Shown in pieces: positions 1-10,478 of a DNA stretch of 64,000 nucleotides (position 1 is its first letter; each line of letters starts with the position of its first letter). The translations under genes and the position numbers were made by a program. The DNA is from Buxus sempervirens (lineage: Eukaryota > Streptophyta > Magnoliopsida > Buxales > Buxaceae). The stretch spans positions 3,361,828 through 3,425,827 of the forward strand of contig OX387195.1 in NCBI GenBank assembly GCA_947561395.2, in the 5' to 3' direction. The notes under the pieces were generated by a model that ran no database searches, was not told the DNA's origin, and saw only the letters and a list, made by a program, of their open reading frames with translations.

Positions 1-505
1 AAAAGTAAGTTTCTCGATTGAAGAAGGGTGGCTGCTACAGAGATCTAGGTTTTAGTTAAGAAGAGCATTCTCAAAGTGTAGACATTCAGTTCGGATCATC
101 CATGCAAACTCCCTCGGGCATGTCACCCCACGCAGTTAAAAGATTCATCCACGGTGTAGTGAGGTGCTTCTATGTGCAGTGGGGTCAAGTGCTGTGTCTG
201 TTCGGGTGATTCTCGGATAATGGGCTAATTAAAGGTTCCTTAATGTCACTTTTATAGTGAGAATACAGAACAGTATGCAATACAATGTTTGGGTGGATCC
301 CCAGGTAAGTGGAGGGTCACAGGGAACCGCTTAAATTCCACTTTCCTTAGGCAATTATCTCGTCCTTATGACAGGATCCCCCAATACCATGTAATTGCAT
401 AAATTCCGCAAACTACTAAATTTGGACAAGAAGTATTTCCTAAATTTGCTTATATCCACCTAGATTGACTCATTTGATAACCAGGGTCCGACTGGGTTGA
501 GGGGC
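1..505 (-). mobile_element. Untranslated leader of a Tat/Ogre-like Ty3-gypsy element, cut by window edge
   Basis: On the minus strand this stretch lies directly downstream of an LTR end and a primer binding site, which is where the 5' untranslated leader of a Ty3-gypsy element sits. No convincing coding frame is visible in it. The element's gag and pol would lie to the left of the window. The assignment rests on position relative to the LTR at 529-2871, not on recognised protein sequence. Confidence 0.6.
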
Positions 506-523
506 TCCCCAGTGGAGTCGCCA
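506..523 (-). other. Retrotransposon primer binding site, tRNA-Arg type
   Basis: Read on the minus strand the site is TGGCGACTCCACTGGGGA, beginning with TGG (pairing with the tRNA CCA end) five bases after the LTR's terminal CA. This sequence is characteristic of the Tat/Ogre branch of plant Ty3-gypsy elements, which prime with tRNA-Arg. It fixes both the LTR boundary and the minus-strand orientation. Confidence 0.8.
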
Positions 524-528
524 AGCTA

Positions 529-2871
529 TGCGCACCTAAAATCTAGATCGCACACGAGGCGCACGTTGGTTCGTACGTGCCTCGGGACATTCGGAGTCGC
601 CATTGCCTGAGAGGTGCAGGCAGACACGGTGTTTGCCCTATCCGGATCTAAGTCTGGTCTGCGGCTTTTCAGAGTTCTAGCTAAGTCCTCGGTTACGTCC
701 GGGGAAGCCCTAAGACACCCCGGCCCGCCCCATCGGTTCGACGAGTCCCTCGGGTCTCCCTGGTTTTTGAGTCAGTTTCACCCTTCCTAGGCAAACATGC
801 CACCTTGTTTGGTCTGGCGGGACCCTCTGATGGTTTGGGCCCCTTTTTATTTTGATTTTATCTTTTTTATTTATCTAAGTGAAATGGGTCGGACCCGGGT
901 CCCGTTGGAAGACCTGTGGGTTGCCATGATTGGGCCTGGGGCCCAGTTGGGTTATTGGGTAACCCATTTGGTTATTTTATTTATTTACAACTTATTTGGG
1001 CTTAATGGGCTTGGAATGGGCCCATGAGCCAAAGATCAAGTGGCCTGGAGCCCGTTTGTTGAAAACGGGCCCAGTATGGGCCGGTCAAAGGTGGGCCCCT
1101 TAAGTGGGCCCAAGGTGATCTTGGTGGGCCCTTCTAGGCCCACAGTCCACAAATGGGCTAAAGATAGCCCAAACAACATATGAGATCGGGTCAAGTTGGT
1201 TTGGGTCGGAACAGATCCAACCGGCCGGAAAATTATGTTTTTTACATTATTTTTAAGCTTGCCTGTGTTTGCTATACGGTTCGGGCTCACCCGTGAAGCA
1301 AATACGGGCATGCCCGAACCGCTCTGAGTTTACGGGCACATCCAGTTTTGCATTTTTGGTGCCGATTCAGTTTGGGATCAGTTCAGTGTTCTCTTTGGAT
1401 GCTCTGGCGACCTCTGTTGGGCTCCTGAGTTCCTTCAAGATGCTGCATTGGCTTCATTAGTCTCAAAAAGCCACTTTTCTTCTCTTTTCAGGTTCTTTGG
1501 GTCATGGGCTTCTTTCCTCTTTTATTTGTTCAACCAACCACAACCCTCATTCATGAAATAGAAAGGGAGATTACAAAAATTCATGTATCTTCAAAGGATT
1601 CATGCTAAAGAACAAAATGGATCATTGAATTAGCTGATTAAAGTGTCATTTAGACACTTTCTTTCCCCCTTTTTTTATGATGATCATCTCCCTGAAATTA
1701 GCCTCTCATGACTTTCAAAAACAGCAATTGGATTAGTGGTAACAATAACAAAATATAGAAAAGAAACCGGAAGAGATATTGAAATTGATAATGTTATATT
1801 GTAAAGCTTAACATACTTACAATAGGATTATTTGCTGGTTATGGTTCCTCTGAGTAAATTGGGCAGTGCTTCCGCGTCCTCCGGGATTTCTTAGAATGGT
1901 TTTGGCAGAGGTTTGGTAGGTTCTTGATGTTCAAAGGATGAAAAAGAAGAGTTTAGACATGGTTTTGGTGAGACATGGGTATTTTGGGAACAAAAAAGGC
2001 TTGGGTTTAGGGGGTGGCGGCAATTGGGCAGAGCTTGGACGTGGCTAGCAGGAGAGGGAGAGGGAGGAGGCCTTAAGTCATGGCTTGTTGAAATGAAGGG
2101 GGTGGCCTCTCTATTTATAGGCAAAAAGGGTCGTGCCCGTATTTGAAATACGGGCATGCCTTGCCCGTACTTCAAATACGGGCGTGCCTTGCCCGTACTT
2201 CAAATACGGGCGAAAAATGCACATTTTCAAATCTCGCAGAATCATCCGTACGGGACGCGTGTCCCGCCGTACAGTGACGCACGTCCTCTTCTAGAAGCTT
2301 GCCCGTATTTCAAATACGGGCCAGCACGTTTTTAAAATGTTTGGATTTCAAACCTTTATTCAATTCGATTTTTTTGCAAGATTTTGTTTGATTTTTTCGA
2401 TTATTTTATTATAAAGCGAGATTCCCTTTATTAAAATATTAATAAATACATTTATATTATTTATTTTATTGGTTTATTTCATTTTTTGCTGCCTTTTTGC
2501 CACATGGGCAGTTTTTCTGAAACTTCAACTGCCCATAACTTCTTCGTCCGGTGTCCGATTTCAGCAAACTTAGTGTCGTTGGAACTGGCTCGGAACCATC
2601 TATCCACTGGGGTCAAGTTTGGCAGCTAAATTGGGGTCGAGCAAAAAGTCAACTTTTTGCTCCCCAAAAGTTTGACCAGCTCATATCTTTCTCATCCGGA
2701 CTCCGATTCTAGCAAACTCAATTGCGTTAGAACCGTGTCGAAATGCTTTTTTCAATGAGATGAAGTTTGATGGTCAAATTCACTTGAATCAAAAGGTCAA
2801 TTTTTTTACCCCCTCAGGGTTTGACTTTTCATTTTTCTTCATTTTAGGGGTGCAAAAATCAGGTGTCTACA
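529..2871 (-). mobile_element. 5' LTR of Tat/Ogre-like retrotransposon
   Basis: On the minus strand the LTR starts TGTAGACACCTGATTTTTGC at 2871 and ends with TGCGCA at 529, giving 2343 bp in the TG...CA form. The primer site follows the CA end, so this is a 5' LTR and not a solo LTR. Near its start are two copies of a block of about 140 bp built around 'ccgattctagcaaactcaattgcg'-like sequence; the related LTR at 6615-10079 has five. The block at 600-780 (gaggtgcaggcagacac and following) is shared with 6690-6850 and, inverted and more diverged, with 6230-6350. A minus-strand TATA box lies at 2111-2120. Bases 2872-2876 (agcat) would be one target duplication copy; the other is outside the window. 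Confidence 0.8.
2111..2120 (-). promoter_or_regulatory. LTR promoter TATA box
   Basis: CTATAAATAG on the minus strand lies about 760 bp inside the LTR from its start. It is followed by a pyrimidine-rich stretch, as in the related plus-strand LTR at 4588. This is the likely Pol II core promoter of the retrotransposon. Confidence 0.55.
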
Positions 2872-2876
2872 AGCAT

Positions 2877-3760
2877 TCTTGGAATAAATCGGGTTGCAAC
2901 AGTGGAATGCCACTAAATGTTAATTACTTTGATAAAGGTGTGCTGAAACACACTAATCAAAACTTAGTTGATTGAATTTTAAATATTTTCATAAAGTATC
3001 AATAAAAATTAATTTTCCCTTTAAACAGTTACAAATAAAATGAAACAGGTGTTAATATAGGAAAAAGAAAAAATATGTAAAACAAGATATTTGTCATCAA
3101 TATCATCATTGATAAGGCTACCTTGATCAGAAATTGTCTGAACCTTGATCTCAGATAAAAGCAAATCCGTCAGTTATCATGGTAACCATTTTTCCTTACC
3201 CACTTTCCAGGCCATCCTAGGCAGGCATGTTGATAAATCAAATAACTAAACAAAGTTAATTTAAAGAGACCACTTCACAAGCCCAAAAAAAAAAACCAAA
3301 AAGAAAAAAAAACGATGACTGGGGCATTAAACACTTTCTTGTCTTGATACATTTCAAGCTCAGTCGGATTAAAACACAGACAGTAAAGCCCCCTAAAAAA
3401 AAGGGTCCAAAAAGAATACAATAAATAGAAGTTGTAGTGGCTGTCACGTCAACATGATGGTTAGACCTAGACCACAAAATAAACCAAAGAGAATTGAGGG
3501 AATGAATTGAGCACATTTTCCCGGCTGGTGAGCAAGAATCCCAACCATATCTTCAAAACTTGTAAAGATGAAGCTGGCGTTCAGAAAAAAGTGCACAATT
3601 CTTGCAAACATAAAGAGTTAATGGTGAACGGTTGTTAGAAGTGGCTTGTACCTCAAGTATCAAGACAAGATAACAAGTCCAAGGTACATGGCTCCACAAA
3701 GAAACAAGAATGATATTAACCTCTGCAAGTGAAGCCTCTTACACTTAGGACATGAAGCAG
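2877..3760. other. Non-repeat spacer with possible 3' fragment of a gene (3660-3757, minus)
   Basis: This 0.9-kb stretch lies between two LTRs and shows no full gene. On the minus strand 3757-3660 reads a short open segment starting ASCPKCKRLHLQ, then one hydrophobic membrane-like span, then TGA. It looks like the C-terminus of a Cys-containing single-span protein cut off by the LTR inserted at 3761. I do not recognise the family and it may be chance. The rest is AT-rich with homopolymer runs. Confidence 0.25.
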
Positions 3761-4064
3761 TGTAAGCACCTCATTTTTGTAGCCCTTTGAAATCCAGAAA
3801 TGAAAACCCTAAGAGACAAGTCAAACCCTAGGGAGCAGAAATTGACTTTCTGATCATGCTTGAATTGGCTGCCATACCCTATCCTAATGGATAAGAAATC
3901 CCGACAAGGTTCCAATGCAATTGAGTTTGTGTAAATCAGAGTCTGGATAAAAAAAGTTATGGTCAAAACACTCTTAAGAGCAAAACTATAATTAAATGTA
4001 GAAAACTTGCCGCGTGGCAAATGTGAAAACCACATTTGTCAAGTGGCAAATTAAAGGACAAAAT

Positions 4065-4560
4065 GCAATAAGAAATCATGGATAAGATTTCTCTCATTAA
4101 TGAGAGATCATGAATGGGATTTCTCTCATTAATGAGAGATCATAAATGGGATTTCTCTCAATAATGAGAGATCATGAATGAGATTTCTCCCATTAATGAG
4201 AGATCATGAGAGAAAACTGGCCACATGGCAAATGTGCAAACCACGTGCCAAGTTGCAAATTAAAGGACAAAACACAAATACCAATGGGAGATCTCTCAAT
4301 AATGAGAGATCATGAATGGGATTTCTCTCATTAATGGGAGATCATGAATCGGATCTCTCATTAACAAGAGATCATGAGAGAAAATTGGCCACGTAGCAAA
4401 TGTGCAAACCACTTTTGCCAAGTGGCAAATTAAAGGATAAAACACAAATTCCAATGGGATATCTCTCATTAATGAGAGATCATGAATGGGATTTCTCTCA
4501 TTAATGAGAGATCATGAGAGATCTCTCATTAATGAGGGATCATTAATGGAGATGTCTCTC
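4065..4560. repeat. Tandem array of ~30-bp 'gagatcatgaatgggatttctctcattaat' type units inside LTR
   Basis: About 500 bp is built from units containing ctctcattaatgagag, itself a near-palindrome, joined by gatcatgaatggg. A longer period is visible: blocks beginning with a 'ggccacatggcaaatgtgcaaacc' segment recur at about 4217 and 4386, with a related segment at about 4008. The array lies directly upstream of the TATA box at 4588, the position of a U3 enhancer. Confidence 0.75.
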
Positions 4561-4587
4561 ATGATATCCCCTTCCCCTAACCTTACT

Positions 4588-4596
4588 TATAAATAG
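4588..4596 (+). promoter_or_regulatory. LTR promoter TATA box
   Basis: TATAAATAG on the plus strand, just downstream of the 30-bp repeat array and followed by a C/T-rich leader. This is the likely core promoter of the plus-strand LTR, matching the element at 2111-2120 in its relative. Confidence 0.6.
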
Positions 4597-5947
4597 GCCT
4601 CCCTCTCTACTTCACAATAGATTTTTTTTGGCCTCCCTCTCCATCTCCCAACACACACACACATAGGTCCCCCTCTCCTAACCCCTCATCAATTCCAAAC
4701 TTCCCCCAATCACCATTAAAACCTCTTGAATCCATTGAAGAATTATTTTGAAGTTGAATAAGGGTGCTCAAAGTGTTGTCCATATCACAAGGAGACTTCA
4801 AGCATCTCAAGGAGGTCTTAACCCCCCAAGATAAGCCTTCTTTACATCTTGTATTTAACATATGTGATTTTCTTGAAATAATAAGCATGCTAGTTATTTT
4901 TATTACTCCCTTTCCTCTCCCTTATTCTCTTTTAAGTTCTATGGTCTCCCTCTCTTCGTAAAGAGGAACTCTCATGGTAAAGAGAGGTATTTTGGTCCAA
5001 AGAAAGGAGGAGGGGTCAAGTAAAGTTCCACATAAAGTCTCATTCTCATGATTCCCCCCATTTTTTATGATTTTTCTTATTTTATGAAAGGAGAGCATGT
5101 TCTCCTCATCTCCATGTCTATTGTACCCCTTAAATCCTGAAATCCCCTTCTTTAATGGTTCCCAAGTTACTTCCAAGCTTGTTTCTTGTTTGTCTTTCAT
5201 CATGAAATATGTTTGCATGAAGTTGTAGGTCCTTATGCACTAAAATAGTATGCTCCACAAATCCCATAGCCATGATCACATGCTCCCTTTATTTTGTTGT
5301 TTTTGTCTCTTTTGTATGCACTTCTCATGTACACAAAGGACCATGAAGATGCATGATACACTTAGAGAGTATGTCAGGTTTCTTCTAATCCCCTTCCCCT
5401 CTTTTATTACTTGTACACATATATCATATATGCACACACTCTCACCCACTTTGATGTATGTTTTTAGAATCTGTTTTCCTCCTTCTATTGCATGTATTGT
5501 GTTGATTTCAGCATGCTCCATGGTGTGGCTGTGACCCTCCAAGAGATGACCTTTCAGGTCTTTACCATAGTCTCTCCTCATAAGAGACTAGAAGGGTAGT
5601 TTGAGACCAAGGTGGGGTACCCCATCCCCACCCAAAGCTTCTTTGAGTTTAAACTCAAAATTGAGAGGGAGAGGCCCTAAGCCTTCTCCCTCCTTCCTTC
5701 TCGGTTCAAACATTTCGAGAAATAGGATTATTTGCTAAAAAATGAATGGGAAAGCCACTGTGGGTCAACATAGTGGGGCCTTCCAATGGGGCCCACACCC
5801 ATCTTGCTTAACATAAGTCCACCCCAATGGTGGATTCCAAGCCACTTGGATATTCCATGGCCCCCTCCAAGCCCAATGGATCCCATTTAAAAACCTAAAC
5901 CAATTAAACTCATTTTTGCATCCTCAAATAATATCCAAACCAAATCC

Positions 5948-5953
<6 letters not shown>

Positions 5954-5985
<32 letters not shown>
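5954..5985 (+). repeat. Poly-G run of 32 bases
   Basis: An uninterrupted run of 32 G within the LTR at 3761-6474. Such a run could form G-quadruplexes, but its exact length is also prone to sequencing and assembly error. Confidence 0.8.
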
Positions 5986-5989
<4 letters not shown>

Positions 5990-8870
5990 CCAACGTAATC
6001 CCCAAACGGGACATAGGCTTACTTTAAGCCTAGATTAGCATGCCCATGAGCCTTCCAATGGGGCCTATACACTAGACCCACATCATCTCTAATAATAAGA
6101 TAAAAATCAAATAAAAACGGGACCTATACCACTTCAGTGATCCTCACATAGACTTGAAATTACAAGATGCATATCGGATTAGGAAATGGTGAAACACACA
6201 AATTGACTCTGCCAAATTTAACCAGGATGACCTATGGGACCCGTCACCCGACAGGGCGGACTAGGGTAACTATGGACTTCCCCGGACCGTAACCAAGAAC
6301 TTAACTAGAATTTCAAGCTGCAGATCATCTAATAGACAAACATTAGGCACCCAGGTGCCTGCTTCACCCCATCAGGTAGTGGCTACTTCCATTCCCCAAA
6401 TTTCCCAAAGGAGAGGTATGCACCCACGTATGCCTCCACGTCAATAGTGCGACCCGCAAATCAACATGCACACAAGCAACAAAATATATATAAAGAACTT
6501 GAAGTATCAACACGTGGATGCAATTAGCAGGGAGCCCTTCTACTAGTCAATTAGTCCACAAGCTTACCAAACAACACAACCACCACTAAACCCTACTACC
6601 ACCATCACAACAACTGTGCGTGGTGAAATCGCATGGTAGGGCGCACAGGTCGGGTGCATGCCTCCTAAAAAACTGAATTCCAGAATCACCACTGCCTGAG
6701 AGGTGCAGGCAGACACAGGGTAACCTAACCGGGTCTATTTTGGTCTACGGCTTGAGATTCTGACTAAGTGCTCGGTTACGATTCGGGGAAGTCCGAAGAC
6801 ACCCCAGTCCACCCCGTCGGTTGACAGGTCCCTCAGGTCTTCCTAGTTTAAGTCTACTATACTCACCCTTATCCTATTCCAGCATGTATCCAATTAAGTC
6901 TGGTGGGACTTTCTGCAGGTTTAAGTCCCTTTTATTTATTTTTATCTTTTAGTTACTTAAGTGAAGTGGGTCTGGTATGGGTCCCTTTGGAAGACCCATA
7001 GGTTGCCGGGTTGGGTTTTAGCCCATGGCCCATTAGGGTTATTGGGTAACCCTTTTAGAAATTTGGTTATTTTGTTTTTAAATAATTTAGACATGCATTT
7101 AATTAAATTTGTTAAGATTTTTAAAATAGGCTAATGGGCTTGATGGGCCCATGGGCCATTAATCAATGGCCTTGACCCATTTATTGGGAAACGGGCCTTA
7201 GTGGGCCGGATCGGGTGTGGGCCCCATTGGAAGGCCCACAAACATTATTTAGGTCAAATGTGGACTTGGGTTCACAAAGTGGGTCTGGGCTGACCCACGG
7301 GTCCACCTGGGTTCGGGTCATATCAACTTGCGTCGGATTGGGTCCAATCGGGTCTTAAAAATTGGTTTTAAATATTTTAATAAAGATGACCGCACTTAAT
7401 CTATGTTTGCAGTTCGACCAAAAACTGATTATCGCCGGAACTTTGGCCGGAAACTGCTTGCCGATCTTTTCTCGACATCCTCCGACTTCTGTAGGCTCCA
7501 GAACAGCTTCATAGAGATTCAAACCTTTGACCAGAAATGGACTCTTTCGTGAGGTCTTTTAAAACAGTTGGTCTTCCCAATTTCCACACAATCTCAAGAA
7601 CTTTGAACAGGGATAACAGATGTCCAAGTTTGGTAGCAAAGGAGATTCCTCCTTTTCTCTTGGAGGCATAAGTGAAAAGCCTAAAAGACTTGATTTTCAT
7701 GATCCTTAAACAGCCTATACATGTGTACTTATTTGATCTTTACAAAATAATATGTAAGCCAAGTAAAAAACAAAGAATAGTATGCATGGAAATGACTAGA
7801 TTGTTTACATGATCGCATGCCTATGAATGATAAAATATGGACTTGTGAGATGCACTTAGAAATACATATACACTAGTGTACAAAAAGCTACGTGGATGAA
7901 CCTTCAATTAACCAAAATATATCATGAGTATTTTTTCTTTTTAAAATACTAAAACAACAGATGAGCTACGATGTACATATAAGAAGATCATTCTTCTAAA
8001 TAAGAAGCGAAAATATGCTTTGCCATTACATGAGATCGAATAGATTAGATAAAGACATATTAATATCAGAGATGCCATTTATATGCACATGTAGAACTTA
8101 TTTCCTACTCCTTCAAGGGAATAACATATATTAGATGATGCATGGTGATGAAAAATTAAACAAAATATTATACGATCTTAGGCTTGACCGTTGACATAAG
8201 AAAAACTATTATATGCATGCAAACACATAGAAATAGAAAATGACATATTTTTACTTGAAAGGGAAGAGGGAGAGATCGTTAAGGGGTACAACAGTCACAC
8301 ACAAAGAGGACAAAAAAACCCCTTATAGGTGAATCAATCATGCAAGATCAAAAGAGAAGTTAGTTGATAATATCACAAGTCCCTTTTTATTTAGTATTGA
8401 ACTCTCTTCCCCTCTTACTTCTTTCATATGAGAGATCTCCTTCTCACTAATGTAATCTCACTTGCTTATAAGAGAAATAAAATGGTAAGAAATAGATGTA
8501 AAGGGATACATCTTAACACAAGTTAAGGAAAATCCCTTATATTAACTTGATATCAATATATATGTCAAATGAAAGATCAATAGGAATCTCACCTAGGTAT
8601 TACTTCTTGTTTTGATGAGGTGTGTGATCCCCTTTGTGACGTTTGACAGCAACTCCAAGAGCTCTTTGTGGGCTATTTCTTGTCTTGAAAAGGTTAGCAG
8701 TGGAAGCACGAAAGAAAAGGGAAATCAAGATAGCAATATAGGAACTTTTAGGACTTTAAGTGGGTGAAGATGACTTCAAAGAGTTACTGGTTATGAAAGG
8801 GACGAGTGCGGATGAATTGAAGGGAGGAGAGACTTTTGAGAAAGGTATCCAGATGGCTAAGGGCCGAACT

Positions 8871-8880
8871 CTTTTATAGT
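8871..8880 (-). promoter_or_regulatory. LTR promoter TATA box
   Basis: ACTATAAAAG on the minus strand, about 1.2 kb inside the LTR at 6615-10079. Allowing for the three extra ~140-bp repeats, this is the position equivalent to the TATA box of the relative at 2111. Confidence 0.5.
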
Positions 8881-9279
8881 GAATAATGAAATATGACAAA
8901 AAGGTAAATATTTGTTATATCGTAATTAAAACCCAACATTTTATGGTTTTATGTTTTTTTTAAATAAGGTAATGATGGCCCTTATTCTCATCCACAGGGA
9001 ATATACAGCTCATGGGGACACATCATCCCCATGTGCAAAATTAATTTTTGATTTTAATTTTAATTTTAATTTATTTAATTTGCTTGATATTTATGTGTTT
9101 ATTATTATTTTAATTGGATTTTTTTTTTATTTTGAGCACATGCGTGCTTTGATTTTTTTATTTTCTTTTTCCTTTATTTTAAACCTCTTAATTAGGTGTT
9201 GTATGAAAATATTATTATTTTAATTGAAGATTCTTTTCTTTTTACTGTTTTTGCCACATGTGCAGATTTTCTGAAACTT

Positions 9280-9990
9280 TGACTGCTCATATCCCTTTCA
9301 TCTGATATCCGATTCCAGCAAACTTAATGGCGTTGGAATCAGTATGAGATGCTCTACCCACTGAGCCAGAGTTAGCAGAAAATTCAGATTTTTAGCAGAA
9401 ATGCGAAACCGCTCCTTCGGAGGCAATTTTGCTCATATCTCCTTATCCGGGACTCCGATTCTGGCAAACTCAGTTGCGTCGAGATCGTGTCGAGATGCTC
9501 TTTCTACTGGTATGAAATCGAGCAGCTAATTCGGAGTTTTACAGAAAGCCGATTTCTGCTATTTCCAGGTTTGACCGGCCCATAACTTCCTTATCCAGAC
9601 TCCGATTCTAGCAAATTTAGTTGCGTTAGGATCGTGTCAGAAGTCTCTATCCGCCGGTATAAAATTGAACTGTTGATTCAAATTTGAGCAAAAAGTCAAA
9701 ACTGCCCTCCGGGAACTGATTTTGCTCATAATTTCTTATCCGAGACCCCGATTCCAGCAAACTTGGTTGCATTGGAATCGTGTCGAAGTGCTCTCTTTCT
9801 CTATTGGGGCCAGATCAGACAACTGATCTAGGTTTTAGCAGAAAGTTGATTTCTGCTATTCCCAGTTTTGACCAGCTCATAACTTCTTCATCTGGACTCC
9901 GATTTGGACAGTCTTGGTGCCGTTGGAACCGTATCGGAATCCTCTATCCAATGGTATGAAGTTTGGTGGTCAATTGATGCCAAATCAAAA
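9280..9990. repeat. Five tandem ~140-bp units near LTR start
   Basis: Each unit contains 'gctcatatctcc', 'ccgattctagcaaa', 'gttgcgttggaatcgtgtcg' and 'ctctatcc' motifs in the same order, beginning near 9285, 9428, 9578, 9725 and 9865. The LTR at 529-2871 has only two such units (2530-2790). The copy number therefore varies between members of one LTR family. Confidence 0.75.
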
Positions 9991-10174
9991 AGTCAACTTT
10001 TTGACCCTTCTGGGTTTGACTTTTTCAATTAGGGTTCTCATTTTCGGCATTTTCAGTGCGCAAAAATGAGGTGCTGACAACAACCAAATAATCATAGAGT
10101 AAATACATCAAGTTAAGTAGGAGTACATTGAACATATGACTCATACCTCAATGATATAGTGTAGTGAGTTGCTC

Positions 10175-10385
10175 TCACTTTGCATTTGATGGATTGAAAT
10201 AGGGAAGAAGAAATGGCTGCCAAATGCACATATATATTAAGTGTAATGAAACTATTATTTATGAATCAGCTAATTTTTATTTTTACCTATAACATTTGAG
10301 TGAAGCCATAATTGCCTTGAAGATCTTGGCTCAAAATCCCATGATCAACATTAGCATGTGACACTTGGCTGGAGCCAGTAAATAC
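10175..10385 (-). pseudogene. Gene 3'-end fragment, copy 1 (two exons)
   Basis: On the minus strand, 10385-10287 (33 codons) and 10216-10175 (14 codons with TGA) correspond exactly in length and frame to the exons of copy 2 at 17251-17587. The last exon encodes PFLLPYFNPSNAK and stops. Exon 10287-10385 ends TAG where copy 2 has CAG before the intron donor, so a glutamine codon became a stop. The acceptor also reads GCAAG instead of GCAG. The upstream exon seen in copy 2 is missing. The family is not recognised. Frame conservation in two copies argues for a once-real gene or transposon gene. Confidence 0.5.
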
Positions 10386-10478
10386 TTGCATATTTTCCAA
10401 GCGAACTCATAGTAAGGAAAAATACTATCAATATTTGGAAAAACAAAAACAATATTTGAGAATATTGTGCTTTGTTGT

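Larger units (their letters stand above)
3761..6474 (+). mobile_element. Solo LTR, Tat/Ogre-like, plus strand
   Basis: The LTR starts TGTAAGCACCTCATTTTTG at 3761 and ends in CA at 6474 (2714 bp). It is flanked by agcag (3756-3760) and agcaa (6475-6479), a 5-bp target duplication with one mismatch. Its 6230-6350 region is the reverse-complement match of the LTR end blocks at 600-780 and 6690-6850, which shows the same family in opposite orientation. No primer site or coding region follows the end, so it is a solo LTR left by LTR-LTR recombination. It carries its own tandem array (4065-4560), a TATA box (4588) and a 32-base G run (5954). Confidence 0.72.
6615..10079 (-). mobile_element. Solo LTR, Tat/Ogre-like, minus strand, with exact empty-site copy
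   Basis: On the minus strand it starts TGTCAGCACCTCATTTTTGC at 10079 and ends CA at 6615 (3465 bp). A perfect 5-bp target duplication acaac lies at 6610-6614 and 10080-10084. The paralogous sequence around 17156-17160 carries a single acaac with no insertion, so boundaries and insertion event are directly confirmed. It shares end blocks with the LTR at 529-2871 but is about 1.1 kb longer. Part of the excess is five rather than two copies of the ~140-bp repeat at 9280-9990; the rest is AT-rich sequence between about 7500 and 8900. No coding region was found. Confidence 0.85.
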
